Shown here piece by piece: positions 23,882 to 33,898 of a DNA stretch of 43,720 nt (its first letter is position 1; each line of letters begins with the position of its first letter). The stretch is from assembly GCA_032718475.1 (NCBI GenBank), contig JAUCBJ010000845.1, positions 1-43,720 on the forward strand, in the 5' to 3' direction. The position numbers and the translations under genes are program-made. Below the pieces are notes generated by a model, which was not told the DNA's origin, did not search any database, and saw only the letters and a program-made list of their open reading frames with translations. The DNA is from Nemertoderma westbladi. Taxonomy: Eukaryota > Xenacoelomorpha > Nemertodermatida > Nemertodermatidae.

Positions 23882-24084
23882 GGGTGTAAACGCTACGCCG
23901 ACAACCACTGCCGACAACAGCAAAAATGAAAATGTAACTTGAGTTCGTGACTCTCGTTTATTGTTTTGGTTAGAATAACCTTACACTGTAACCTGTTCCT
24001 TTCCCTCAATTAATAATTAACATTAATTAGCTTTAATAATGGTTGTCGGCGTTGGTGTCGGCTGTCGGCGTAGCATTTACACCC
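23882..24084. mobile_element. 203-bp MITE with 9-bp target-site duplication
   Basis: Terminal inverted repeats match at 21 of the first 22 positions: left end GGGTGTAAACGCTACGCCG, right end the reverse complement with one C-to-T change. TGTTACAGT occurs immediately outside both ends (23873-23881 and 24085-24093), a 9-bp target-site duplication. A 9-bp duplication with GC-rich, internally repetitive termini (GCCGACA repeats) fits a Mutator-like non-autonomous element, but no transposase supports this. The interior contains the reverse complement of the first half of dispersed family D. It also supplies an AATAAA on the minus strand (23957-23962), the first one I find downstream of AHI1. Confidence 0.9.
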
Positions 24085-24558
24085 TGTTACAGTTCCCATT
24101 GGCAAAAGCACGTCTTAGGTTCAGCGCTATGAACATAAAAGCTTAAAATACAAACGTGAACGTGTAAAAAAATCAAAATGTAAAAAAATCAATATAAAAA
24201 TAGATACGTGTTGTAAGAAATGTTAAATAAACTCGAAGTCAACCAGAATGTGGCACACTTTGGCAAATTATGCACGAATTTGTTACCTTTTCAGCATTAA
24301 GAAACCACCAAAAATTAATTAGAAATTTTTGTTACCTACAAAACATAATAAATAAAAACAATATTAATAAATACATGTTGTTAACTAAAGCTAGAATTCG
24401 GTGGCGAAAGGATTCCATCAGTAAGATTGTTTGTTTCTTAAATATAATTATTACTGATGCTGAAACGACGTTAAATTTGAGAACAATTTAGTAGAAAATT
24501 CGAAAATTTGAAATTTTATCAGCGTTTCGTTGAACATGACAGAATTTAGTGGATTAAA

Positions 24559-27500
24559 TCAAGAAGAAGAATCTTCATCTTCCGCTGTCGTATTCCCCTG
24601 AGAAATACGCGAACTTTCCGACGTAGTACCTCGAGGACTATCGGCTATCTGCCGACTTTGTCGGTTCTTCAGACGTCGTCGCCCTCTTGCGGATGAGTCG
24701 GACGTTAACCCCGCGTCGCTATCATCCGGGGCCGACATTAACTTGAGTTCTCCGTCGCGGGATTCCAACGCGTGGGTCGTCCGAGATCGTTGCGTTGACG
24801 ACATGTCCGTCGCATCCGCTCTAACTTGCGCCACATAGTTAGCGGGAAAATACCCTTGATTGCCACGCAGTTCGCCCATCCACCAAGAATCTGTATCCTT
24901 GTAGAGCACAGTAATTATATCTCCCTTCTTGAAAGCTATCTCATCAGATCGTTCCGGGGTGTACGCATACAAGGCAGTCACCTGACTCTTTTTCGCTCCG
25001 GGCGCGGTAACAAAGAACTTGGATTTCCCACTGTGCGGTACCGTGAGGGACATGTGCGTAGCTGTGGAAGAGAGCGCGTAACTAGACGATGTTTGAACTC
25101 CTGTCAAGGAACTCGCAGCTAATGGAGGTAATCGGTCAGTTGAGGTTAGTTTGAAGTTCGACTTGTACGAATCACCAAGGCCGATATCTCCAGACAGAGA
25201 TGCCATACCCTGCAGTCGGTTGCTAGAAACAGCACCTCGACTGGGCGTCAATGATCCATGCCGTGGTGACGTCATATCCACCGTATCAGCACCAAATGTT
25301 GCATGGGGTTTCTTCATTGCTCCAATTGGTGGTAATTGAATGTCGTAGTTGTAGATTAGTATCGGACTGTTGGGGCCGTAGCTGCAAAATGCAACAATAT
25401 TATCTTTTGGATGAAATAACGCGTGAACAATAGTTTGTTTAAAACCCAAGTTAGTGTAAACCCCGCTAACCTGCCCTGAGTCAGTGTTGTATACGTGGAC
25501 AGTAGCATCCTCACTGCCAGTGTAAATGTATTTTCCGCACGGAGTTATTGAACTCCTTACAAACTCTCGGAAATTAGTGTGATTCACAAACCGTTGCATA
25601 ATCAAATGCTTATGGCCATCCATAACTCTGAGAACATTGTCTTTGCAATGAATTAAAAGACGACACTTTAGTGGAAACATTTGAATGTGATTAATAGGAG
25701 TACCTCTGAGCTCGTCTTCATCTATTGTAAGAATTAGCTCAAAGGAGAGTTCATTGTCTGGTACGTTGTCGGCGATTGATAAACAATGGTGGACCAGTAT
25801 AATGCCAGACAAACCAGCTGAATATATGAAATTCCTCTCCTTATCAATAACAACTGAATTTATGTAACCATTATGGCCAGGTAGTTCACAAAGTAAGTTG
25901 ACCTGATCTGATCCTGGAAGGTGGCTCCAAATTCGAATCATTGGATCATATCCACCGGATACCAAAACACTCTCTCTCCCGGGGTACATGGAAACCGTAT
26001 AGACGTAACTGGGATGTGGGAATACACACAACTGTTTACGAGTAGCTAATTTCCATAACCTCACGGTTCCGTCAGCAGATGCAGTTGCTAATTCGTTACC
26101 GGAACTAGACCAGGACATGTCATAAACTAATCCAAAGTGTCCTTTCAATTCTCCCAATAAGGTCCCGGAAGGAATGGAATATAGCAATATTGGAAAATCG
26201 TTGTGTCCTAGGCAGGCGCAGGCGAGTATACGACCATCCTCGCTGAATGATAATGACTCGCAACCGAACCGGTTGGGAGTCAGGGAAATAGAGAGCTTAT
26301 TGGGCATCCGGCATGACTGGGAGGGCAGACGGCCCCACACAGTGGAATCCTTGAGAGAATCACCGAGAGCCAATGTAGACCCTTGTTTACTAACGCCATC
26401 TTCATCCTCAGACTTTTCCATAAATTTGGATCCAAGGTAACCGGGTTGAGGGGTAATAGGTCGCACTGTAACATACAGGGTAGACGGGTAACGGAAGCGT
26501 GTTTGATCGTGGTACCATTGATACAGATCCAATGTACCAGAAGAACCTTTAACTCGGCCAGACGGGTGATACAATTGTAATCTGACCTTCTTATCGACAT
26601 TAAATGTGTGATTGGAAGCTGAGAGCTTAAGGAATGCCCATGCAACTCGCTCCTCTTTGGTGTTAGTACCATGGTTCCCACCAAGAATCTCAAAGAATAA
26701 TCCTGTATTTGCATTACATCCTGGTGGAATAAAATTATCGAATCGTTCGTTAAAGATAATAACCTCCTCCCATTGTGGCAAAACTGACCTGGACATAGCG
26801 AGGTCACACAGTTGTGTAGATAGTGGCGCTATGGTATCAGTCGAATTGTCGCTGTTATCATGTTTACTGTAGCGAATGTATGTCCCATCATCCAGGTTAA
26901 TAACACTGCATCGGACATAACAGAACTGGGTAAATAAATTGAGTTTAAGAACATCTACGCGGTGGACGCAGATAGATAGAAGTTTATCTCCATGATTAAC
27001 AACTTTAGATTCAGTTTGAGAAACATCATGAACATCCTCTGATAAAGGAATATCTCTGTCATTACTTCTTGATTTCGACCTTCTGCCCTTCACTTTCTTA
27101 TCATTATCTCGACTATGCAACCTATTTTCTCTACTTCCTGATCTGTCCTTATCTCGACTCCGAAATCGACGCTTTGTTTTACTCTTACTTTTATCTGAAT
27201 CATCTTTGTCGTCTACCTCATCACCTTTGATATCATCTTCTAAGTTTTTCTTGTCCTTCTTCTTAGACCTACTCTTACTTCCTATCTTTCGAGATGGTTC
27301 ATTATATTGGCTATCATTATCCTCATTATCCTCATTACCAACATTATCTTCTTCCACTCTCTTCTGTTTTCTTCTCCCCTTTTTCTTTACCTTTTGTTTC
27401 TTACTTTCATTCACCTCATCTTCCACAATTACTTTAGTTTCTTCCTGTTCATCCTGGCGATACGTTTTGCCAGGATCTTCTTCATTCTGTTTGAAAGTTT

Positions 27501-27918
27501 GGAGTTCCACATCGTCATTCTTAGCACCCCTCTTTCCCGATCGTTTCCCTTTAAATGAAATCTTCTGTGGGGCTTCTTCGTCTTCATTAAATGCAGTATT
27601 TACTTGACCACCTTCATTGGAATTCATAAGGTTCTTATCGAGAGTGGAGTCTCTGCTTTTAGAAATAACGTCACTTCGCCTTATATCTTCTAACAATTCC
27701 TTGTCTGATTTATGTTTTTGCCTCCTGTGTTTCGTTCCTTTCTCTGATTGGATAACTGCATCTCTAAGAATATCGTCTATCTGTGGAGATTTACCTCGTC
27801 GAGATGAGCTGTTAGATATGGGTTCGTCGTCTACAACAACATCTGCTGTCGTCGACATATCCAACTGGGTCCTTTTCATACGCAGCTTCTTCCTCAACTC
27901 TTCTCGACTCTGCGACAT
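24559..27918 (-). CDS. AHI1: Jouberin (AHI1) orthologue, 1119 aa, single exon
   Basis: Ciliary transition-zone/basal-body scaffold of the Joubert-syndrome module. Residues 1 to about 300 are charged and disordered, Lys/Glu-rich, then an SR/RD-rich stretch near 245-290. Residues about 310-490 form a beta-rich segment ending in YVTVRPI, the place of the pre-WD domain in AHI1 (C2-like by inference). WD40 repeats span about 540-860, for example GHFGLVYDMSWSSSGNELA at 593-611 ending in VRLW, GGYDPMIRIW near 655-664, GHNGYINSV near 681-689 and TGSEDATVHVY near 800-810. An SH3 domain follows at about 979-1033 with ALYAY (982-986), a WW pair (1012-1013) and GYFPANYV (1022-1029). The tail is Ser/Arg-rich and acidic. 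Human AHI1 has about 1196 residues, so this is near full length. The ATG at 27918 has A at -3; the frame upstream reaches only a GTG. No intron interrupts it, whereas vertebrate AHI1 has many. IFT27 lies upstream on the same strand. Confidence 0.95.
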   Translation of the reverse strand: MSQSREELRKKLRMKRTQLDMSTTADVVVDDEPISNSSSRRGKSPQIDDILRDAVIQSEKGTKHRRQKHKSDKELLEDIRRSDVISKSRDSTLDKNLMNSNEGGQVNTAFNEDEEAPQKISFKGKRSGKRGAKNDDVELQTFKQNEEDPGKTYRQDEQEETKVIVEDEVNESKKQKVKKKGRRKQKRVEEDNVGNEDNEDNDSQYNEPSRKIGSKSRSKKKDKKNLEDDIKGDEVDDKDDSDKSKSKTKRRFRSRDKDRSGSRENRLHSRDNDKKVKGRRSKSRSNDRDIPLSEDVHDVSQTESKVVNHGDKLLSICVHRVDVLKLNLFTQFCYVRCSVINLDDGTYIRYSKHDNSDNSTDTIAPLSTQLCDLAMSRSVLPQWEEVIIFNERFDNFIPPGCNANTGLFFEILGGNHGTNTKEERVAWAFLKLSASNHTFNVDKKVRLQLYHPSGRVKGSSGTLDLYQWYHDQTRFRYPSTLYVTVRPITPQPGYLGSKFMEKSEDEDGVSKQGSTLALGDSLKDSTVWGRLPSQSCRMPNKLSISLTPNRFGCESLSFSEDGRILACACLGHNDFPILLYSIPSGTLLGELKGHFGLVYDMSWSSSGNELATASADGTVRLWKLATRKQLCVFPHPSYVYTVSMYPGRESVLVSGGYDPMIRIWSHLPGSDQVNLLCELPGHNGYINSVVIDKERNFIYSAGLSGIILVHHCLSIADNVPDNELSFELILTIDEDELRGTPINHIQMFPLKCRLLIHCKDNVLRVMDGHKHLIMQRFVNHTNFREFVRSSITPCGKYIYTGSEDATVHVYNTDSGQVSGVYTNLGFKQTIVHALFHPKDNIVAFCSYGPNSPILIYNYDIQLPPIGAMKKPHATFGADTVDMTSPRHGSLTPSRGAVSSNRLQGMASLSGDIGLGDSYKSNFKLTSTDRLPPLAASSLTGVQTSSSYALSSTATHMSLTVPHSGKSKFFVTAPGAKKSQVTALYAYTPERSDEIAFKKGDIITVLYKDTDSWWMGELRGNQGYFPANYVAQVRADATDMSSTQRSRTTHALESRDGELKLMSAPDDSDAGLTSDSSARGRRRLKNRQSRQIADSPRGTTSESSRISQGNTTAEDEDSSS

Positions 27919-28611
27919 TATTATTGCCTGTGAATTAGCGCAATTCCACACTTGGTTTTAATTCATCAATTAATAATTAAATTGTTGACTCATTTAATCA
28001 AATTTAAGTTAGTTGGCGGCCCAAATTAGAATCCGTACATAAGTAATTATGTATTACTTAAAACAAAGCAGTTTAGTAAATATAAGATACTGGGATACAT
28101 ATAAAATATAATATAAGTTATGTACAGCAATGACATTACTTTAAATTTTGTTATTATCAATCTAATCCATGTATTCATTCAATCTAAGTATTATTTTAAT
28201 TTTGTTATATTATATTATATTAATGTAAATCAGATACACAAATTTATACCGACAATATTAAGTATAGGATCACATTCAACCCACTTCAGATATCAAACAA
28301 AACATAATGCAATGGGTGGGTATTCATACAAACAGTAATTGTAGAACCAATTACAATATATATACTTGTACGTGTATGAAAAGTACTTTGCAACATGTAT
28401 GATTTGTAGTAATATTCCAAAAGAGTCAATTACGATACGGCCCCTGTTGAAAAATGTATATATAAAACATTTTGTTGTTAAACAAAGTGTTATATTGGTT
28501 GTGCAATTTCTATATTGAAGAAGCATCAAAGCAGAACATCAGTCAAACTAATTTTAACAGACATAACAGCAGTTCGTATCAATTTTCAATTTTTATAGCT
28601 TCACAATCAAT

Positions 28612-28655
28612 GGGTGTAAACGCTAAACCGACAGCCGACAACCAAAGCCGACTAA
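28612..28655 (+). mobile_element. Solo end of the 23.9-kb MITE family
   Basis: GGGTGTAAACGCTAAACCG followed by ACAGCCGACAACC matches the terminal repeat of the MITE at 23882-24084, with two substitutions (AA for CG) in the first 22 bases. No inverted partner ending in TTTACACCC was found nearby, so this is a truncated copy or a remnant whose other end has decayed. Confidence 0.65.
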
Positions 28656-29067
28656 TTACTGTCAATCATCAGTTGAGGCAAAGGAACATTTCAACTGGAA
28701 ACACTCGATTTTGTAACTTCATTCATACAGAGGTTTACATTATATTATATATTTTGTTCATATTATTATATTTCAATATATAAGTTCAACATTTTATATA
28801 CTAACAGTAACACGATTCATCATCACAATTATTAACTAGCGATAACCTTTTTAGATATATATTGTGCGTGATAAAAAGATCAGTAATTGTATTACTATCT
28901 GTATCTAATTCTGTGTCATAAATAGATTATAAATTGAGGAATAAGTTTCCAATTAAATACCACAACTTAGTGTTATTTAAACAATTACGTATAGAGAGAG
29001 CTAACTCGCTAAGTCGTAATCAAAGTCAATAAAATGAATTAAATATGTATGAATTATGCTTCTTTAG

Positions 29068-29073
29068 TTTATT
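29068..29073 (-). promoter_or_regulatory. Candidate poly(A) signal for IFT27
   Basis: AATAAA on the minus strand (TTTATT on plus), about 200 bp past the IFT27 stop codon. Placement is suitable, but AATAAA is frequent by chance in AT-rich DNA. Confidence 0.4.
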
Positions 29074-29271
29074 TATAACAAATTCACACTTATAAATAAT
29101 ATAAACAACAAAATATTGCCATCAGATGATTGAATTATATATATTTTACTGTTCCGCATCTGTATATAAAATTACTAATATGGAATACTATAATGGTTTG
29201 GTTGTGGAATATAATAAGAATATAAATTTCAGAAATTTATAAAATATTGCTGGTTAACAGATACAGTATTA

Positions 29272-29841
29272 TTACGCCATTGTTTTTAGCATCTCAATTT
29301 TCTCCTTGTATTGTTTATAGTACGCCGTACTGAGATAAAGGAACGGCTCAACTACATTCAGTGAATCTTTAGCCGAACATTCGCAGTAATAGAGTTTCTT
29401 CGAGTTGGCGAACTCCCTGGCTTCCTCCTCGCCGATAATCCGACGATTGGCGACGTCCAACTTGGAGCCAACCAGGACGGTGGGAACCACCATGTCACCG
29501 CCACCCACCAGCTCCTTGGCGCGTTCCAACCATTTAGAACAGCTGTTGAAGGACGATTCGTTGGCGATGTCGAACACAATCATTATCATCGAGACGTTGT
29601 CGCAAAACTTCTGAACGAACTGGTAGAGAGATTCTTTGCCGGCGCAGTCGTAGATGTACAACTCCATAGAGTCGGGAGTGTCCGGAAGGTTTATATTTTT
29701 CACCATAATGTCGCAAGAGGGCGTGAGACTGTAATTCTTGGGGAATTGAGTGCCGTCGCTTTGGAATGCTTGGAGTAAAGCACTCTTACCGGTACAAGAG
29801 TCTCCCAGAATTAAACATTTACCGTGAATTATGGTCGGCAT
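29272..29841 (-). CDS. IFT27: IFT27 (RABL4) Rab-like GTPase, 189 aa
   Basis: Small GTPase of the intraflagellar transport IFT-B complex, which pairs with IFT25 and helps the BBSome leave cilia. Seen: P-loop GDSCTGKS (13-20), switch-II DCAGKE (65-70; the family has DxAGKE where Rabs have DTAGQE), SKLD (126-129) where the guanine-specificity motif NKxD is expected, and CSAK (155-158). LVVK/IMVK-type strands, FNSCSKWLE (98-106) and the YKEKIEMLKTMA tail match IFT27, and there is no C-terminal prenylation cysteine, as in IFT27 and unlike Rabs. Length fits (human 186 aa). The ATG at 29841 has A at -3; the frame extends upstream only to a GTG. Single exon, although vertebrate IFT27 is spliced. AHI1 follows 1.35 kb downstream on the same strand, and an RFX X-box lies 387 bp upstream. 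The SKxD variant is a small oddity that could affect nucleotide affinity. Confidence 0.94.
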   Translation of the reverse strand: MPTIIHGKCLILGDSCTGKSALLQAFQSDGTQFPKNYSLTPSCDIMVKNINLPDTPDSMELYIYDCAGKESLYQFVQKFCDNVSMIMIVFDIANESSFNSCSKWLERAKELVGGGDMVVPTVLVGSKLDVANRRIIGEEEAREFANSKKLYYCECSAKDSLNVVEPFLYLSTAYYKQYKEKIEMLKTMA

Positions 29842-30227
29842 TGTGTTTGGATACCCAACTATTAAAAACAACACGTTTCGTTTTTATTTTTAAAACGAGC
29901 GCTGAGTCTGAGATTTGTCAGTAATACCGGTACCATGTATTTACAGGTACGGTGTCTACTTTACTATTACTCGATTAATGTATGCTACAGTAGTAATCAC
30001 ATTTATTCAAAAAAGAAATCAATACAATAGCCTTTAAGATAACAAAATCCTCTCATATGTAATATACCACAAATTCCAACCCAACGTATTTTACCCACAC
30101 CTACTAAGTGCGAAGTAAAACTAGACTACTTTACTGTAATCCTTTCGGTACCAGTACCGGTAGGCCTAGTCTGTTAACTGTTGTGTATTATCTCGCTGAA
30201 TAATAGGCCTACAGTGTTATTGACAGA

Positions 30228-30241
30228 GTTGCCATGGTAAC
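30228..30241. promoter_or_regulatory. RFX X-box upstream of IFT27
   Basis: GTTGCCATGGTAAC matches the palindromic RFX-binding X-box GTTGCCATGGCAAC at 13 of 14 positions. It lies 387 bp upstream of the IFT27 start codon. RFX factors drive ciliary genes in animals through such sites, so the position fits. Binding itself is inferred. Confidence 0.7.
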
Positions 30242-30929
30242 CTTCAAAACAATGTTTACGCCATCTAGAGGTTGTTATTAAAAGGCCTGGGAAGTATAAT
30301 AAAATATGCAAAACCATGCATCATTCGATCACCCACATCTCAGCTATTTTTTTTAACAAAATTCAAATTGTATTACATATTTGGAATTCTTGCATGGTCA
30401 GCTTTCCATCAATACCAAAAATCACGATAAGAGGTTGAAGAATAACTGCGGTATAACTGGAGCAATATTGGGTAATGTGCACTTTCAGGTACTACATAAC
30501 AGGGCATTTTTTCTCCAGAAAAGGCCTCTGTGGGAAAATACTTAGAATTTTTTTACAATTTCGTTAGTGCCCGGTGTCTGTGAGAATAGACTCTGACATT
30601 TTTGTTAGTTTTTCCGATTTCCTGGGGGGAAAATTTGGGAAAAATATTCAGGAAAAAATTACTTAAAAAAATTGTTTTAAGTAAGTATTTAAGTATTAAG
30701 TATTCTACCGCCCCCACACTTATTAAAATGCCTATTTTTCCAGTCCCCCATTCCATGGCGGGCTTGCTCGGACTGGTAATCAGTACACTACCCAACTGTT
30801 ACAGTATATGCCCCTACTTCTCGAGCAATGTAAGGACAAGCAGTGTAAGGAGCCAGACCAATAAGTCAGATTCCATATTGTTTATTTCACAAAATGATTG
30901 GCTGAGTATTTAATGGTGATTCTAGAATA

Positions 30930-31199
30930 TTAGCTAAATAATTTTGTTGAGGCATTGACATATCGTTTCACTAACTTTAGTGTATTGGTTACATTGAATT
31001 CACATCCCACGGAGGTCGTGGGTTTGAAGGGTCTAGCCAGGGCGTACCTCTTCCTTGCATCATCCATATACTGTATGGTAGCCAATTGAGTACTGGAGTT
31101 TCCTCTGGGAGTATAGTTCTGGGGGGACCGCACTGGAAATATGTCGTCAGATTTTATGCGTAATCCCTGGCCTAACACCCGAAGAGAATTTACTTTTAC
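30930..31199 (-). other. Unrecognised ~89-codon open frame, possible terminal exon
   Basis: The frame is bounded upstream by a stop and has no early ATG. The C-terminal half (IQYMDDARKRYALARPFKP) has a protein-like, low-bias composition unlike the surrounding AT-rich frames, and it ends in a TAA. If real, it needs an upstream exon or starts at the internal Met in YMDD. I recognise no family. The YMDD tetrapeptide alone is no evidence for a reverse transcriptase. Confidence 0.2.
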
Positions 31200-31639
31200 T
31201 TAACCTTTTAAACTGGTAAATTAATATTTCAGTATCAATACTATCGACATAAGGAAAGTTTTAATATTTCTGACAAATTGAGTCGCCTCCACGCCTAAAA
31301 TATATTACTTTTATAACATAAATTTTCTGTTAATTCCTCTGCCTTTCATCAATCCACTGGGCGCCTTTCGGTTGGGGTGTTGCAGATTAAAATGCGGGTT
31401 GAAAGGAAAGGAACTTTCCCTCGTATTTGACTTATTGGCGGTTTGGTTAAATTTCTTAAATACCGATTTTGTGATAGAATAGCTTAATTTTAATTTGTAT
31501 CACATAACTGAGCCTGAGTATCTTAATATGCAAACATATTAGTTTACCGGACGCAATTCTTGCAATACGCAAGTAAAAGTTATACATTGGCGTCGTGGTT
31601 TACTCGGACGGGACTTTACTTATTCGAAATTAATCCCTT

Positions 31640-31770
31640 GCAAGGGAAAATCGACTAAGATAACAGCTGATTACTCCCAAAAATAAAACTGTAGGACTAA
31701 CCTGTTGTATGCACTTTAAACGTAGCACTGTAACCTGTTCCTTTCCCTAAATTAATTATTAATTTAACAT
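31640..31770 (-). repeat. Dispersed repeat family D, inverted copy
   Basis: The reverse complement carries AATTTAGGGAAAGGAACAGG, TTACAGTGCTACGTT, AGTTTTATTTTTGGGAGTAA and TCAGCTGTTAT, in the same order as the copies at 20335 and 40064. The middle (CCAAAACAATAAAC) has been replaced or lost here. Confidence 0.65.
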
Positions 31771-31956
31771 TGAGCCGAGAATTAATCTTAATTCGCCGAG
31801 ATTTACGTACACTTACTGTATCTCCCTCTGTCTCGGTTTACTATGTTGCCTTGTATTCACGTATCTGGCACCAGAGGCCGGAAATCTTCACGTGGCCCGC
31901 TAGGGGACCTGGGATGTTTGAATTTCTACAGGAATACTTTACAGGACTAGCCAGGA

Positions 31957-31976
31957 GGGGGGGGGGGGGGGGGGGG
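31957..31976 (+). repeat. Poly-G tract, 20 nt
   Basis: Uninterrupted G run, one of several G or C homopolymers of 15-24 nt in this window. The open frame across it is a Gly-run artefact. Confidence 0.95.
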
Positions 31977-33898
31977 CACATTACAGTAGTAGGCCTACTG
32001 AACCCCCCTAACCCTAAGTAATAATGAGGTTTTATACTCTAATAAATTTCGTGGAATTTCGGACATCTTCTGTGTCCGTGGGCCAATAGCAATCCTGAAT
32101 TCCTTTACATTTATTAGATTAGAGCCTCATGACTTATCATCTACAGTAGGGATAGGGTTTTAGGCCTATAACTGCTTTAATTTTGGGTTGTACACGACCA
32201 ACATTATCTGATTTGGCATTTGGATTGTATACATTTCATATTACTGCTGGTTTCGTGAATATAGAATATTATACAACGTTTGCACTTTTACAGTTTACAT
32301 TAAATAAATGTATCATAAATTAATTACTGTAGAAATGTATCTACTGTACCATAGCAATATCCCATAGAGTGTGTATTGTGTTGATGGAAGGATATGTGAG
32401 GGTTGGCCTACAGTATACTGAACTTATGTAATTGATCGCGCAGTAAAACAATACATAACGGTTTGCTTATAACATCCTACTCTTTATAAATTATTATTCT
32501 CGCACACCCATCGGGTGGTCTGTAACGTGATATTGATTTTACCGTATATACTGTAGCTTACATGAATTGTACGTAATTACATACGTGCAAAGCAATATAC
32601 AGTATTACAACAGGAAAAATTAATTTATAACACTTCACTGCACATCTGTAGTGTTAACTTTTAAACTGTAATTGTTAGCCTACATATTAATACTGTAATT
32701 ATTGGGTTTAACGAGTTGAAGTTCCGAATAGATAGTGTATTTTACTTTTTTGAAGTGATAGTTCGTTCGAGAATAGAAGTAAAGTGTGTAAAGTGATAGG
32801 TCAAAGAGTGAAACACGAAACACCGGAGACACCCCGAGCTTTGCTGTATCCTATAAGGCAGGAATGGTGCCACACTAACTTCCAAGGGTTTAAATACACC
32901 ATAACTATCCAACCATTTCTTTACTCGCCCAACAGAAGTCAGGATCTCATTTTCCGCTGGGTAATACAGTAGTACCGGTAAAAAGTAACAATATGTGATA
33001 CTGAATGCAGTAGAAAACTTTAACCCCAGGACTAACGTGTTTAGCCCATTATCTGGGGGGGGGGGGGGGGGGGGGGGTGTGCTTATTCCGCCCACCAAAT
33101 TAATTTGTGTATAGTAGCAGAAGGTGATCTTTTTTTGAGTATCAAAATTTGGCGCGGCACACAAAACATTTAAATTTTATACTTTCAAAAGTGATTTTGT
33201 AACATTCAATGTCTTGGATAACCCAAAGATGGAATGAAAATAAAATCAACATTTAGGAATATTTTTGAAAACATAACAAATTTCATTTGTGGTGCAAGCC
33301 CTATTTTTGGCTGATTACAAAAATAAAAGTTTTAAATTTAATTCGGTGGAACAAAAAACCTACAGATCTGCGTTGAAAACCAAGAAAGAAAGATAAATTA
33401 AATATGAAGGGCAACCATGGGAGATTTATACAGTAGGCGTACTGTAGTTTTTTTCCCAGATTAAAAACTTCTCGGTGGCCCCCAAAAACGTAGCCAATTT
33501 CCCTATTTTTCCGCTTGTTTTTCTGCCGTGGGTTTTTCTGGTGTGATTTTTCTTCCGTGGGGTTTCTCTGTAGTGGGTTTTTTCAGTCGCTTTCATTTTG
33601 CAGCATATTCAATATTCATATATTTCATACAATAACTTTGTCACCTTTCCTTTTCCTTTCTTTACTTGGCCCATATTATACAGTATGTTGTCCGGGGTGG
33701 GATTAAAACCTTATATTGAGAGAGTGTATTTTTTTAAGAAGTTATTTTTAGCCTTTTATTTCTGTCACTCCTAGACACTTTCGTTGTTATATTTATTGAA
33801 TAATTTATATCATATCGTTGCGTTTTTGGTCTATCAGTGTTTGAATTCGCTTGAGTTGTTTTCTACATAACGCACCCAAGCCATTCGTTAAATCCAAA
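31977..33898. other. Intergenic region, no recognised gene
   Basis: AT-rich DNA with a 23-nt poly-G tract (33055-33077) and many TACTGTA/TACAGTA words. ORFs at 32742-33164 (minus) and 33515-33706 (plus) are homopolymer or low-complexity artefacts. The end should hold the promoter of the 33899 gene; no clear TATA box is seen. Confidence 0.5.
33055..33077 (+). repeat. Poly-G tract, 23 nt
   Basis: Uninterrupted G run in non-coding DNA. On the minus strand it produces a false poly-Pro ORF. Confidence 0.95.

Larger units (their letters stand above)
27919..29271. other. Intergenic region between IFT27 and AHI1
   Basis: AT-rich DNA that should hold the AHI1 promoter and IFT27 3' flank. It contains one MITE-end fragment and a likely IFT27 poly(A) signal, listed separately. 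I found no convincing X-box upstream of AHI1 and no recognisable coding sequence. Confidence 0.5.
29842..31639. other. Intergenic region upstream of IFT27
   Basis: Contains the X-box and probably the IFT27 promoter. TACTGTA/TACAGTA words and short palindromes such as TAGGCCTA and ACCGGT are frequent. Overlapping ORFs at 30553-30913 on both strands have no recognisable similarity. One minus-strand frame at 30930-31199 is described separately. Confidence 0.5.

Noticed and set aside
24826-27961. Plus-strand and alternative-frame ORFs inside AHI1
   Set aside because: Shadows of the long, well-conserved minus-strand gene.
30930-31199. YMDD motif as evidence of a reverse transcriptase
   Set aside because: No other reverse-transcriptase motif surrounds it. 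The tetrapeptide alone can arise by chance.
32742-33164. 140-codon ORF with a poly-Pro run
   Set aside because: Created by the G23 tract; the rest shows no protein-like conservation.
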